Positions 25,778-34,454 of a stretch of DNA of 64,000 nucleotides are shown in pieces. The notes under the pieces were generated by a model. It saw only the letters and a program-made list of their open reading frames with translations, ran no database searches and was not told the origin of the DNA. Numbering within the stretch: position 1 is the stretch's first letter; the number at the start of each line of letters is the position of its first letter. Made by a program: the position numbers and the translations under genes. This DNA comes from Terriglobia bacterium. Lineage in GTDB: Bacteria > Acidobacteriota > Thermoanaerobaculia > Thermoanaerobaculales > Thermoanaerobaculaceae. Location of the stretch: contig JAIQFQ010000001.1 in assembly GCA_020073245.1 (NCBI GenBank), forward strand, positions 356,001 to 420,000, in the 5' to 3' direction.

Positions 25778-25869
25778 CATGCCGTTGCAGCCGCCCCACT
25801 CGGCTGTCACGCCGCGTGCAAAGGCACGCGTCGCGCCAGCCGGCGGGCGGCTGAACGGCGGCGTTAGAT
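25772..25869 (+). other. Integron attC recombination site 2 (98 bp)
   Basis: R'' GCCTAAC (25772-25778) and R' GTTAGAT (25863-25869) flank a near-perfect hairpin. GCCGTT pairs with AACGGC (25854-25859) and CAGCCGCCC (25788-25796) with GGGCGGCTG (25845-25853). One unpaired G at 25787 lies between them, and inside CGGCTG (25801-25806) pairs with CAGCCG (25837-25842). The unpaired base is the extrahelical-base hallmark of attC sites. Confidence 0.9.
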
Positions 25870-25883
25870 GCCGCCCGAAACGC

Positions 25884-26450
25884 ATGACTTTGCCCTTTCG
25901 CATGGCCTTCGCGTCGGCTGGACTCTTGGTATGCGCAACTCTGGCTACCTTCGCGGCGGATGGCTGGCAGACGTTCGAGAGTAAGAGTTATCGCTATCGG
26001 GTCCAGTACCCGTCATCGTGGTACCTGTTCAACCCCAGTGTCGAAGCGCTTGAGATCCTCAATTTCCCACCCAGTCAACGCGTTGAGGGTGTCGTGATCC
26101 GTTCGGGAGGCGCCAGCATCTCAGTGGGCGGAGCGCCGTCAGGAGTTCACAAACTCGATGAGTGGATCAGCCGAGACCTCCGCTTTGGTGGCCTTGTCGA
26201 ACGCCAGGAGATACCCATTCCGAACCCTGAGCCTGCTGGCTGCACCACTCTGACGCGAGTCGATACCGAGGCGGACATGAGTGGAAGTCGCAAAGCGTTC
26301 CAAGTGACGGCGAGGTTCTACTGCGTCGCGAACGCGGGACTCTACGCGGTCACCGTCACGAACTGGAAGCACGATCCGGAGCAACCACATTACCGGAATG
26401 TCGCTCTGCACATGGCCCTCAGTCTGCGTGCAACCGGGGTGGAGAAGTGA
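25884..26450 (+). CDS. Integron cassette 2: exported PsbP-like protein
   Basis: The 188-residue product begins 15 bases after attC site 2 with a signal peptide (MAFASAGLLVCATLATFAA, or six residues longer from 25884). It continues with FESKSYRYRVQYPSSWYLFN, the opening typical of PsbP-like/MOG1 folds found in many secreted proteins. Two cysteines (CTT and FYCVAN) could form a disulfide. The gene ends seven bases before attC site 3. Function unknown. Confidence 0.75.
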   Translation: MTLPFRMAFASAGLLVCATLATFAADGWQTFESKSYRYRVQYPSSWYLFNPSVEALEILNFPPSQRVEGVVIRSGGASISVGGAPSGVHKLDEWISRDLRFGGLVERQEIPIPNPEPAGCTTLTRVDTEADMSGSRKAFQVTARFYCVANAGLYAVTVTNWKHDPEQPHYRNVALHMALSLRATGVEK

Positions 26451-26457
26451 ACGCGCC

Positions 26458-26555
26458 ATCTAACCGGCGGTTGCAGCCGCCCCACTCGGCTGTCACGCCG
26501 CTTGCATGCGCAACCGGCGCGCCAGCTGGCGTGCCGCTAAAGCGCGGCGTTAGGT
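26458..26555 (+). other. Integron attC recombination site 3 (98 bp)
   Basis: R'' ATCTAAC (26458-26464) and R' GTTAGGT (26549-26555). It has exactly the length of attC site 2 and shares with it 32 identical bases starting GTTGCAGCCG. The right arm has diverged, but the outer and central complementarity remains. Recurrent near-identical attC sites are typical of a resident (sedentary) integron. Confidence 0.85.
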
Positions 26556-26631
26556 TTCACGAGCGTCTCGGTCGGGTTGCCATGGACTACACAGAAGACC
26601 TACCCGGTTGGAATTGCTTGTAAGGAGACCT

Positions 26632-27615
26632 ATGAAAGCGCTCGTGTACACCGAATTCGGGCCCCCGGATGTTCTTCAGCTCACGGAGGTGGCACGACCC
26701 ATCCCCAAGGACGATGAGGTCTTGATACGGATTCGCGCGGCTTCCGTCAACGCTCTCGACTGGCGCATGCTGAGAGGCGCGCCGACCATCGTCCGGATGC
26801 TGTTCGGGCTGCGCAAACCAACGATCGCACAACCCGGCCGACCCGGCCGAGACGTGGCCGGCACGGTCGAAGCGGTCGGCGGGAATGTAACCAAGTTCAG
26901 ACCGGGCGACGAGGTCTTCGGCGTGTGCCTTGGGGCCTTTGCCGAGTATACGTGCGCCAATGAACGTAAATTGGCGCTGAAGCCAGCCAACATTTCGTTC
27001 GCGGACGCGGCAGCCGTACCGGTGGCCGCAGTCTCCGCCCTTCAGGGTCTTCGTGACAAGGGACGAATCCAGCAAGGCCAGAAGGTCCTGGTCGATGGCG
27101 CGTCTGGTGGTGTGGGTACGTTTGCCGTCCAGATTGCCAAGTCGTTCGGGGCTGAAGTCACCGCCGTGTGCAGCACGAGGAACGTGGACACGGCGCGATC
27201 GATGGGCGCAGACCATGTCATCGACTACACGCGAGAGGATTTCACGAATAGCGGGCAGCGTTACGACCTGATCCTCGCTGCGAACGCATACCATTCGATC
27301 TTCGCGTACAGGCGCGCGCTGAGTCGGGACGGAACCTATGTCATGGCCGGAGGTGGCTGGGCTCAAATTGTCCAAACCCTGGTGCTTGGACCATTGCTCT
27401 CACTGATCGGGCGCAAGAAGATGTGCCTGTTCATGGCGAACATCCATCAGAAGGATCTGGTTGTCCTGAAAGATCTCCTCGAAGCCGGGAAAGTCGTACC
27501 CGTCATCGATCGACGCTACCCGTTGAGCGAGGCGGCCGAGGCGATGCGGTATCTTGGCGAGGGACACGCCAGAGGCAAGGTCGTAGTGACGGTGGAACAT
27601 CGTGGCGAAGCGTGA
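26632..27615 (+). CDS. Zinc-independent MDR oxidoreductase (NADPH:quinone-reductase-like)
   Basis: A 327-residue medium-chain dehydrogenase/reductase. GroES-like N-terminal domain (KALVYTEFGPPDVLQLTEV, GRDVAGTVEAVGG) and Rossmann domain (VDGASGGVGTFAVQIAKSFGAEVTAV); no zinc-binding cysteines or histidines in the usual places. Predicted to reduce quinones or enals with NADPH. TAAGGAG precedes the ATG at 26632. It starts 77 bases after attC site 3 and has the same orientation as the cassettes, but no attC follows it, so it is either a last cassette that lost its site or the chromosomal flank. Confidence 0.85.
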   Translation: MKALVYTEFGPPDVLQLTEVARPIPKDDEVLIRIRAASVNALDWRMLRGAPTIVRMLFGLRKPTIAQPGRPGRDVAGTVEAVGGNVTKFRPGDEVFGVCLGAFAEYTCANERKLALKPANISFADAAAVPVAAVSALQGLRDKGRIQQGQKVLVDGASGGVGTFAVQIAKSFGAEVTAVCSTRNVDTARSMGADHVIDYTREDFTNSGQRYDLILAANAYHSIFAYRRALSRDGTYVMAGGGWAQIVQTLVLGPLLSLIGRKKMCLFMANIHQKDLVVLKDLLEAGKVVPVIDRRYPLSEAAEAMRYLGEGHARGKVVVTVEHRGEA

Positions 27616-27668
27616 CGACGCCATGCACGGGCCCGGGGGCGCCGCGCCATTGAACTAGCGACTCCGAC

Positions 27669-27737
27669 CTGAAGCTGGGGGCGCTTCAGTCCCGTCCATC
27701 GGGCGTACGGCGAATCCCGGTGCCGCGCGCGGGCACC
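27669..27737. terminator. Two hairpins between convergent genes
   Basis: CTGAAGC (27669-27675) pairs with GCTTCAG (27683-27689) over a 7-base loop, and GGTGCC (27719-27724) pairs with GGCACC (27732-27737). They lie between the stops of the oxidoreductase gene and the facing PH-domain gene. No T-run follows either, so they would act as rho-assisted or structural terminators. Confidence 0.45.
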
Positions 27738-27774
27738 GAGCAGGCGCCCGGCGTGAGGTAGTCAGGCCAGCGGG

Positions 27775-28683
27775 TCAGCGCCGGCGCTGCAGCGTGGTGT
27801 CGGTGATGATCGTGGCTCCCTCTCCCGCGAGGGCAGCAAGGAACCCCTCGCGGTCGTGCGGGTTCACGAAGAACCTGCCGTCGCCTTCGATGAGCACCCC
27901 GTCGTGGCCCCTCTCCGACGCGAGAACCGTCGTCGCCATGCTGTCGAGCATCCACGACCCAACCTGGTAGCCGGGCAGCGGAACCCCGGAGAGCCGCTGA
28001 CCCAGCAGCGACCGGTGGGGCATCGCGCGGGTCCCGGCGAGCGGCATCGTGCGCCGCCCGAACAGCGTGGTGATCGTCAGTGTGCCTCCTCCGACGGCAT
28101 ACGACAGCCGCGCTGGCGCGATGAAGAAGACCGTCGCGAGCACGAGCGCGACCACAAACAGGATCGCGAAAACCGTGGCCAGCGTGAGCCACCACGAGGC
28201 GGTCCTCTTTCCGGGCGGCTCGAACGTCGCGGGCCGCCCGGCGCTAAGCGCCTTAAGGAAGCCGTCAGGATCGGTGGGCGTGATCACGACGGGGCTCGCC
28301 TCTCCGCTCGAGATCAGCAGCACGCCGAGCTCGGAGCAGTCGGTGATCTGGAAAACCTCGCCGAGCCGCGGGTATGCGAAGAAGCCCACGCAGTATCCGG
28401 GTTTCTCGGTCCCGAAGCGCAACGAACGGTCGCGAAGCAGCTCCGAACGGGCCGTCGTGATCCGCGCGAGCGAGATCGTCTTCTCCTCGTGCGACGAGCC
28501 GAGGGAGCTCGAGATCGTCACCTTGGAGCTATCGACGTCGTAACGGATCGTCGGCACGCGCAGCAACTCGAACAGCAGCCAGAGCAGTGGCACGACGAGC
28601 ACGGTCAGCAGGATTGCGAACCACACTCGGGCCGGGCCGGGGACCGGGACCGGCCTGAACACACGGGCAGGTTTCTCGCTCAT
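27775..28683 (-). CDS. Membrane protein with two PH-like domains
   Basis: A 302-residue protein with two repeated halves. Each half has a hydrophobic helix (WFAILLTVLVVPLLWLLFELL near 25; WWLTLATVFAILFVVALVLATVFFI near 165) followed by a beta-rich bacterial PH-like domain ending in a loop such as TPTDPDGFLKAL or NPHDREGFLAAL. AAGGAG precedes the ATG at 28683. Function unknown; similar proteins are typically membrane-associated adaptors. Confidence 0.65.
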   Translation of the reverse strand: MSEKPARVFRPVPVPGPARVWFAILLTVLVVPLLWLLFELLRVPTIRYDVDSSKVTISSSLGSSHEEKTISLARITTARSELLRDRSLRFGTEKPGYCVGFFAYPRLGEVFQITDCSELGVLLISSGEASPVVITPTDPDGFLKALSAGRPATFEPPGKRTASWWLTLATVFAILFVVALVLATVFFIAPARLSYAVGGGTLTITTLFGRRTMPLAGTRAMPHRSLLGQRLSGVPLPGYQVGSWMLDSMATTVLASERGHDGVLIEGDGRFFVNPHDREGFLAALAGEGATIITDTTLQRRR

Positions 28684-28719
28684 GAAGGCTCCTTGACGCA
28701 AGTCTACCCCGAGAGAACC

Positions 28720-30345
28720 CTAGTGCGACAGGGGTTCAAGCACGGCTTCGGGGCCGACCACGGCGACGCCTCGCGCCGCCAGGCGCTCCCGCCAGGCGAG
28801 GACCTCAGCCCACGAAGGCACGACGAGCGTGGTTCCCGGTGGGAGCGCCGACAGCGCGCCTGGAGGAACGAACGTCAACGGACGACCGAGCGCCAGCCGG
28901 GCGAGCCGCTGACGTGCAGCGAGCAGCTCCGCGTCCTCAGGTAGACCCGTGAGGTCGTCGAGGACGTAGGTCGTCGAGCCGACCGCCACCCGCGCCTTCG
29001 CGTGTCCCAGGGCCTCGCGGACCGCGGCAACCGCCCTCCGGCGCGGCTCCCAGGCCAAGGACATCATCTTGCCGGCCGACGTCGCGAAGTGCTCCGCGTA
29101 GCCCATCTTGAGGAACTCGTAGATCACCGATGCCGGACGGAGCGGCGCGGCGACCGTGGCGAAGAAGCGGAGTTCCTCGCGGTCGAGCACGGCGCCGTTG
29201 CACTCGCTACCCCCCTCGAGGACCCAGACCGGCGCGCGGAGCAGCGGACCGAGGCGGAGGAAGTTGACCATCGCGATCACCGACGCGTGTCCGCGGTCCG
29301 GGTACTCGCAATCCGTGTAGGCCGATAGGCCCAGCGCATCGGCCCGCGTCATCCAGTCGAAGATGTCGAGAGCCGCGAACGCGGCTCGGCCCTTCTCGAA
29401 CTTCTCCGGCACGTATCCCGAGAACTGCAGCATGAACGGCACTGGGCGGCGGGCGCGCGCCCGCCAGAGCGCCCCGCACTCGTCGACCTGCCGCACGACC
29501 CAGGCGTTGATCGTCGAGACAAAGTCGAAGTACGCCGCGGCGGCGTCACCGAACGCGGGGTCGTTCTCGTTGCGCGGCATGGGTACCGCTTCGAGTGCTC
29601 CGTAGGTGGTGCGGTAGCGGCTGTTCACGCCGGCGATCCCGCCGTACCTGCGCACGAGAGAGCGGCGCCAGAGGTCGGCCACATACGGGGTGTACTGGGC
29701 GATCTCGTAGGAATCCGTCGTGGCGTCGAAGCACAGCAGGCTCCCGCGCTGTGAGACGAACGGCTCGTTGAAGAGCCCGACGCCGAAAGCCAGCAGCGCG
29801 GGCTCGGACGAGAAGGCGTCGGCGTAGAACGCCGTCTCCTCGCGCAGCCAGCGCTCGTACTCCGGTTTGCCCACCGTGGACAGAAAGAAATCGGGTGTCG
29901 GCCGCCCCGATGGAAGCCGCCCGCGTTCGGTCAGGACGCGGCTGTACAGCCAGTTGTGCCGCTCTCCTCCGGCACCCGGGAGGGAGCTGCCGTCGATGCG
30001 GTTGAGAACGATGCCGACGCCGCGGGCAGCCGCTTCGGCGAAGATCCGCTTCAGGATCGCGAGGCTTGCCGGGTCCTCCCAGATGTGGGGCGGCGGGACG
30101 ACGTTGAGGATCTCGGCGCCGCTCGCAATGGCAAACGACACGAGCCGTTCGGCCTCGTCCGCGCTCGAGAAGAAATCCCAGTGCGCGGTGAACCCCACAC
30201 GGGTGGCCGGCGCGTCGCCGGGACTCCCCGGTACCCCGGTCCGGCTCTGCGCTTGGGTGATCCCGACGGACCCGGGCGTGGAGACGGCAGACACTGCCAG
30301 GAGCAGCGTCATTTGCCAGGTGGAGAGGCGGACGCCCCTGCTCAC
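28720..30345 (-). CDS. Exported glycoside-hydrolase-like TIM-barrel protein
   Basis: A 541-residue protein with a signal peptide in residues 8-33. The barrel shows clan-GH-A style features: GVGLFNEPF with a Glu where the acid/base would be, and VWVLEGGSE with a Glu where the nucleophile would be. YVPEKFEKGRAAFAALDIFDWM lies between them, and the C-terminal 100 residues resemble the beta-galactosidase trimerisation-like domain (LDDLTGLPEDAELLA). A polysaccharide is the likely substrate. It is divergent from the deacetylase/glycosyltransferase pair across 119 bp, which suggests trimming or release of the polymer made by that pair. Start: GTG 30345, without a clear ribosome site. Confidence 0.65.
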   Translation of the reverse strand: MSRGVRLSTWQMTLLLAVSAVSTPGSVGITQAQSRTGVPGSPGDAPATRVGFTAHWDFFSSADEAERLVSFAIASGAEILNVVPPPHIWEDPASLAILKRIFAEAAARGVGIVLNRIDGSSLPGAGGERHNWLYSRVLTERGRLPSGRPTPDFFLSTVGKPEYERWLREETAFYADAFSSEPALLAFGVGLFNEPFVSQRGSLLCFDATTDSYEIAQYTPYVADLWRRSLVRRYGGIAGVNSRYRTTYGALEAVPMPRNENDPAFGDAAAAYFDFVSTINAWVVRQVDECGALWRARARRPVPFMLQFSGYVPEKFEKGRAAFAALDIFDWMTRADALGLSAYTDCEYPDRGHASVIAMVNFLRLGPLLRAPVWVLEGGSECNGAVLDREELRFFATVAAPLRPASVIYEFLKMGYAEHFATSAGKMMSLAWEPRRRAVAAVREALGHAKARVAVGSTTYVLDDLTGLPEDAELLAARQRLARLALGRPLTFVPPGALSALPPGTTLVVPSWAEVLAWRERLAARGVAVVGPEAVLEPLSH

Positions 30346-30464
30346 GGAAGGACGTTAGCACAACGGTGTCGGGCCCTCTCCGCGTGCTACCATCCTGGCT
30401 GGGAACGCTTTCGCGGTGCGTTGCGGAACTCCAGTGTTGTGATGACAGGACTCGACAAGGCTTG

Positions 30465-33400
30465 ATGGGCCTGAAACACCGCGTCACGAATCGTACCGGC
30501 GCCGGCAGCGGGGGGAGAGGCTGTCTCGCGGCGTTGGTGGCCTTTCTGGCCACGACGGCGACGTTGGCGGCGCCCACTCAAGGAACCAAGAGCGTTCTCG
30601 TCCTGTACGAGCCTGGCCCCACACAGGTGGCGAGCGGCCTCGGGGACGCCCGCCAGCTGCGCCAGCTGCTCGGCCACTTCAGGACCGACGTAACCATCGA
30701 ATCTGCCGACACATACAAGACAAACGGTATGGCCCGCTTCGACGTCACGTTCTTCATCGGCTACACGCGCGCCTACACTCCCCCGCCGCTGCTCCTGCGG
30801 GACGCGTACGCGGCGCGACGGACCTTCGTCTGGCTCAACAGCGGCCTTTCGGAGTTCGGGCGCACGTACGATCTCGCAACCCGCTTCGGTTTCGTTGCGC
30901 AGGGCTTCGACACGACATCGGTCTTCGATTCCGTTCAGGCCGCGGATCACCACTTCACCAAGAGCGAACCGAACGCGAACGTGCTCAAGGTCGTTGACCC
31001 GGCCCGCTGCCAGGTTCTCGCCACCACGACGTCGAGCAGGACCAAGCTCACGGTGCCGTATGCAATCCGCTCAGGGTCCTTCTGGTGTCTCGTGGACTCG
31101 CCGTTCTCGTACGCTACAGAGGCCGATCGCTATCTCTACTTCGCAGATCTGCTGCACGAGATCCTCAACGAGGATCACCCGCGCTCCCACTCGGCACTCA
31201 TCCGAATCGAGGACACGAACCCTTTCTCCGACCCCGCGAGTCTGCGCGCCATCGCGGACCTGCTCGCGGGCCGCCGGATCCCGTTCCTGGTGGGCGTCAT
31301 CCCCTTCTACGTCAACCCTGCAACGCAGACCCGGGTCGCGATGTCGGAGAAACCGGACTACGTCGACGCCCTCCGCTACGTGATGGAGCACGGCGGGACG
31401 ATCGTCCTGCACGGCACCACGCACCAGTACAAGGGTGAGAGCGCCTCCGACTACGAGTTCTGGGACGAGAGCCGGAACCGGATCCTGCCAATGGACTCGA
31501 AGGAGTACGTCGAGCGCAAGCTGCGCGACGGAGTCGTGGAGTGCATCAAGAACGGCGTCTACCCCCTGGTGTGGGAGACCCCGCACTACAGTGCGTCCAC
31601 TCTCGACTACTCGCTGATCGCCGAGCACTTCTCGACCGCGATGGAGCAGCGGCTCGTGATCGACAACCTCGACTACAGCCAATACTTTCCATACCTCATC
31701 AAGCGGGACATGTACGGGGAACGCATCCTGCCAGAGAACCTCGGCTACATTCCGCTCGATCCCGAGTCCTCCAAAGAGCAGGAAGCGGTTGACAAGCTCC
31801 TCTCGTTCGCGAAGGTCAATCTTGCGGTGCGGGACGGCTTCGTGTCCGGGTTCTTCCACCCGTTCGTGAAGATCGAATTCCTCGCTCATCTCGTAGACGG
31901 CATCCGTACGCTGGGGTACACGTTCGTCGACGTCCGCGAAATGCCGAACACGGTCGTGATGGACGACCGTGCCATCGCGAGCGGGAGCGCGACGGTCAAG
32001 CTCACCCTCGCCGATCAGTACCTGCTGGAGTCGTGGATCGACGGCGACGGCCAGGTCGTACGCCGAGAGATGTCCGCGGCGCGTCTGCACGGTCCGGTGC
32101 AGCGTGAACTCAAGCTCCCAACCCGTTGGATCTACGTCGCCGAACCGCGCGAGTATCGCGAGCGGACGCTCTCCTTGTGGGAGAAGGCGAAGAACCGGGC
32201 CAGCATCCTACTGGCGCGGGTCTCCACGACCGAGGAGTCCCATAGGCCCGCCGACGCGCTCTTCCTGTACGACCCGCAGGCCACCGGCGGCGCTTCAAAC
32301 GACCAGATGAGCCTGGTTGCGCCGTTCCTGGCGCTCAACATCCCGGTCGAGCAGCTGCCGTTGACACCGAACCTTGCCTTCGACACACGGGACCACAACC
32401 TCGTGATCCTCCCGTACACCGTCACCGAGGCCCTCACCGACACGCAGGTCCAGGCGATCAAGGCCTTCGTTTCCGGGGGCGGCAACCTGGTCATGGACTT
32501 TCGGAACCAGCTGGCGACGGCGCTCGGCGTGAAGTTCCTCGACTCGACGTTGCTTATCGAGCGGGTGCGCGACCAGCTTTTCCCCGACGAGCCGTTGCAC
32601 TGGAAGTCGGGTGAGGTCATGAACAAGTTCGAGACCACGGACGATGACGAGGTGCTCGCATCCGACGAGGTGACCGGGATCCCCGTTGTGATCGGGAGGC
32701 ACCACGGGCGTGGGCGGTTCATCCTCTTCGGCACACGCTTCGACCCTGCCAGCACCGGCGGGTATTCCCGCTTCCCCTTCCTGGTGAACTACGTCGAGCA
32801 CTTCTTCAACCTCACTCCCCTCATCCGTCGCGAGCAGCTCGAGATGTACTTCGACCCCGGCTACCGGCACACGGTGAGCATCGAGCAGCTCGTCTCGCGT
32901 TGGGCGGCGGCAGGCATTCGAATCCTGCACGTCGGCGGCTGGCACGAGTACGCCAAGTGGACGTACGACTACAGGCACCTCATCAGCCTCTGTCACGCCA
33001 ACGGAATCCTCGTCTACTGCTGGCTTGAGCCTCCCCAGGTCAACGAGAAGTTCTGGAGGGAGCACCCTGAGTGGCGGGAGAAGAACTTCAAGGGGGAGGA
33101 CGTGCGCCCCTCGTGGCGCTTTCCCGTCGCGCTCACGGAGCCGACGTGCCTCAACGCCACGATCGGTTTCTACCGCAAGCTCCTCGCCTCGAACGACTGG
33201 GACGGCGTCAACATCGCCGAGCTGTGTTTCGAAGCCGGCCGAGGGATGAAGGACCCGCAACTGGTCACACCGTTGCACCCCTCGGCGCGCAACGAGTTCA
33301 AGAGACAGTCGGGGTTCGACCCGATCGAGCTGTTCGATCCAGTATCCCCGCGCTTCTGGCGACGGGAGCCCTCCATGCTGGCCGCCTTCGGTCGTTACCG

Positions 33401-34454
33401 CGTCGCCAAGGTCGTTCAGCTGCACGACGTGTTCCTCAACATGACCGACGAAGTCGCCAGGACGAAACCGGGCTTCAAAGTCATCGTGACGATCTACGAC
33501 AGCCTGGCAGCGCCCGACCTGCGCAACTGGCTCGGCGTGGACGCAGCGCAGATCGCAGCGCTGCGCGAGAGGCACGATTTCAACCTGCAGGTCGAGGACC
33601 CCGAGAGCATGTGGTCGACGGACCCCAGACGGTACGAGGCCATCGCGGCTCGTTATGCGGGTCTCATCACCCCCCCGGACTTCGCGCTCGACTTGAACCT
33701 CCTCTCCTTCCGGGCCGAGAACGCCATTACGCCGTTCCCGACCAGGATCCAGACCGGAACGGAAGCCGCGTGGCTCGTCAACTCGGCCGCGAGAGGCGCG
33801 CAACGTGTCGCGATCTACTCCGAGTCGAGCATCAATCAGCAGGACCTCGCGTTTCTTCCGGCTGCCTACGCCGCGCGCACCAAGGTGACACGGGTGGAGG
33901 ACGGCTGGGCCATCAAGACGCCGACACCGATCGTTCTGCAGCTCGCCAGCGACGTGCAGGAGGTCTGGCGCGACAACCAGAGGTTGCACACCCTCGGCGG
34001 CGGCCGGTTCCTCCTCCCGGTGGGGAGCTACACCGTGCTGGAGGTCGAACCGACCTTGCAGGCCCTGCAGCCCGGCGTCCCGGACTCGCACCTTCTGTCC
34101 ATCACCGGCGACCTCCTTTTCCAGAGGAGCTCCCAGCGCAGCGTGACGTTCGGCTATCGATCCGACAACCGTTGCATCGCGACGTTGACCCGCCAGCCGT
34201 TCGCGCTCTTCGTCGATGGGCACGAGACGCCGTTCGAGGCGCTCAAAGGCGACGGTCGGGAAGCGATCATGCTGCCGCCCGGTGAGCACTCCATACTGTT
34301 GGTCACGCAAAGCCCCGTTTCGTATGGTGTCGACATCACGAGCTTCTGGTCCTCATACGTGATCGTGATCTTCGGCGTCCTGGCGGTCGGGCTGCTCGCC
34401 TCGCTCTATGTGGCCGTGCGTGTTCGACCGCAGCCCTCCCGGCAGACGACATGA
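30465..34454 (+). CDS. Giant periplasmic DUF2334 deacetylase / TIM-barrel hydrolase-like protein
   Basis: A 1,329-residue exported protein anchored by a C-terminal membrane helix (SSYVIVIFGVLAVGLLASLYVAV). Domains in order: a signal peptide; a Rossmann-like part (about 40-230); a DUF2334 polysaccharide-deacetylase-like domain (about 240-525) with RIEDTNP, the metal pair HGTTH, TPHYSAS and FFHPF; a GATase-like domain (about 620-790); a TIM-barrel glycosidase-like domain (about 800-1080) with NIAELCFEAG; and a beta-rich end. A deacetylase followed by a hydrolase-like barrel is the order seen in PgaB of poly-N-acetylglucosamine export, although the sequence is different. The ATG at 30465 has AAGG upstream. 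Its stop overlaps the glycosyltransferase start as ATGA, so the two work together. Confidence 0.75.
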   Translation: MGLKHRVTNRTGAGSGGRGCLAALVAFLATTATLAAPTQGTKSVLVLYEPGPTQVASGLGDARQLRQLLGHFRTDVTIESADTYKTNGMARFDVTFFIGYTRAYTPPPLLLRDAYAARRTFVWLNSGLSEFGRTYDLATRFGFVAQGFDTTSVFDSVQAADHHFTKSEPNANVLKVVDPARCQVLATTTSSRTKLTVPYAIRSGSFWCLVDSPFSYATEADRYLYFADLLHEILNEDHPRSHSALIRIEDTNPFSDPASLRAIADLLAGRRIPFLVGVIPFYVNPATQTRVAMSEKPDYVDALRYVMEHGGTIVLHGTTHQYKGESASDYEFWDESRNRILPMDSKEYVERKLRDGVVECIKNGVYPLVWETPHYSASTLDYSLIAEHFSTAMEQRLVIDNLDYSQYFPYLIKRDMYGERILPENLGYIPLDPESSKEQEAVDKLLSFAKVNLAVRDGFVSGFFHPFVKIEFLAHLVDGIRTLGYTFVDVREMPNTVVMDDRAIASGSATVKLTLADQYLLESWIDGDGQVVRREMSAARLHGPVQRELKLPTRWIYVAEPREYRERTLSLWEKAKNRASILLARVSTTEESHRPADALFLYDPQATGGASNDQMSLVAPFLALNIPVEQLPLTPNLAFDTRDHNLVILPYTVTEALTDTQVQAIKAFVSGGGNLVMDFRNQLATALGVKFLDSTLLIERVRDQLFPDEPLHWKSGEVMNKFETTDDDEVLASDEVTGIPVVIGRHHGRGRFILFGTRFDPASTGGYSRFPFLVNYVEHFFNLTPLIRREQLEMYFDPGYRHTVSIEQLVSRWAAAGIRILHVGGWHEYAKWTYDYRHLISLCHANGILVYCWLEPPQVNEKFWREHPEWREKNFKGEDVRPSWRFPVALTEPTCLNATIGFYRKLLASNDWDGVNIAELCFEAGRGMKDPQLVTPLHPSARNEFKRQSGFDPIELFDPVSPRFWRREPSMLAAFGRYRVAKVVQLHDVFLNMTDEVARTKPGFKVIVTIYDSLAAPDLRNWLGVDAAQIAALRERHDFNLQVEDPESMWSTDPRRYEAIAARYAGLITPPDFALDLNLLSFRAENAITPFPTRIQTGTEAAWLVNSAARGAQRVAIYSESSINQQDLAFLPAAYAARTKVTRVEDGWAIKTPTPIVLQLASDVQEVWRDNQRLHTLGGGRFLLPVGSYTVLEVEPTLQALQPGVPDSHLLSITGDLLFQRSSQRSVTFGYRSDNRCIATLTRQPFALFVDGHETPFEALKGDGREAIMLPPGEHSILLVTQSPVSYGVDITSFWSSYVIVIFGVLAVGLLASLYVAVRVRPQPSRQTT

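Noticed and set aside
27616-27774. A fourth attC site behind the MDR oxidoreductase
   Set aside because: No RYYYAAC/GTTRRRY pair is present; only two ordinary hairpins were found.
32295-34310. Minus-strand open frame of 671 codons inside the giant deacetylase-like gene
   Set aside because: Shadow frame with Arg/Val/Glu-rich antisense composition and no start signals.
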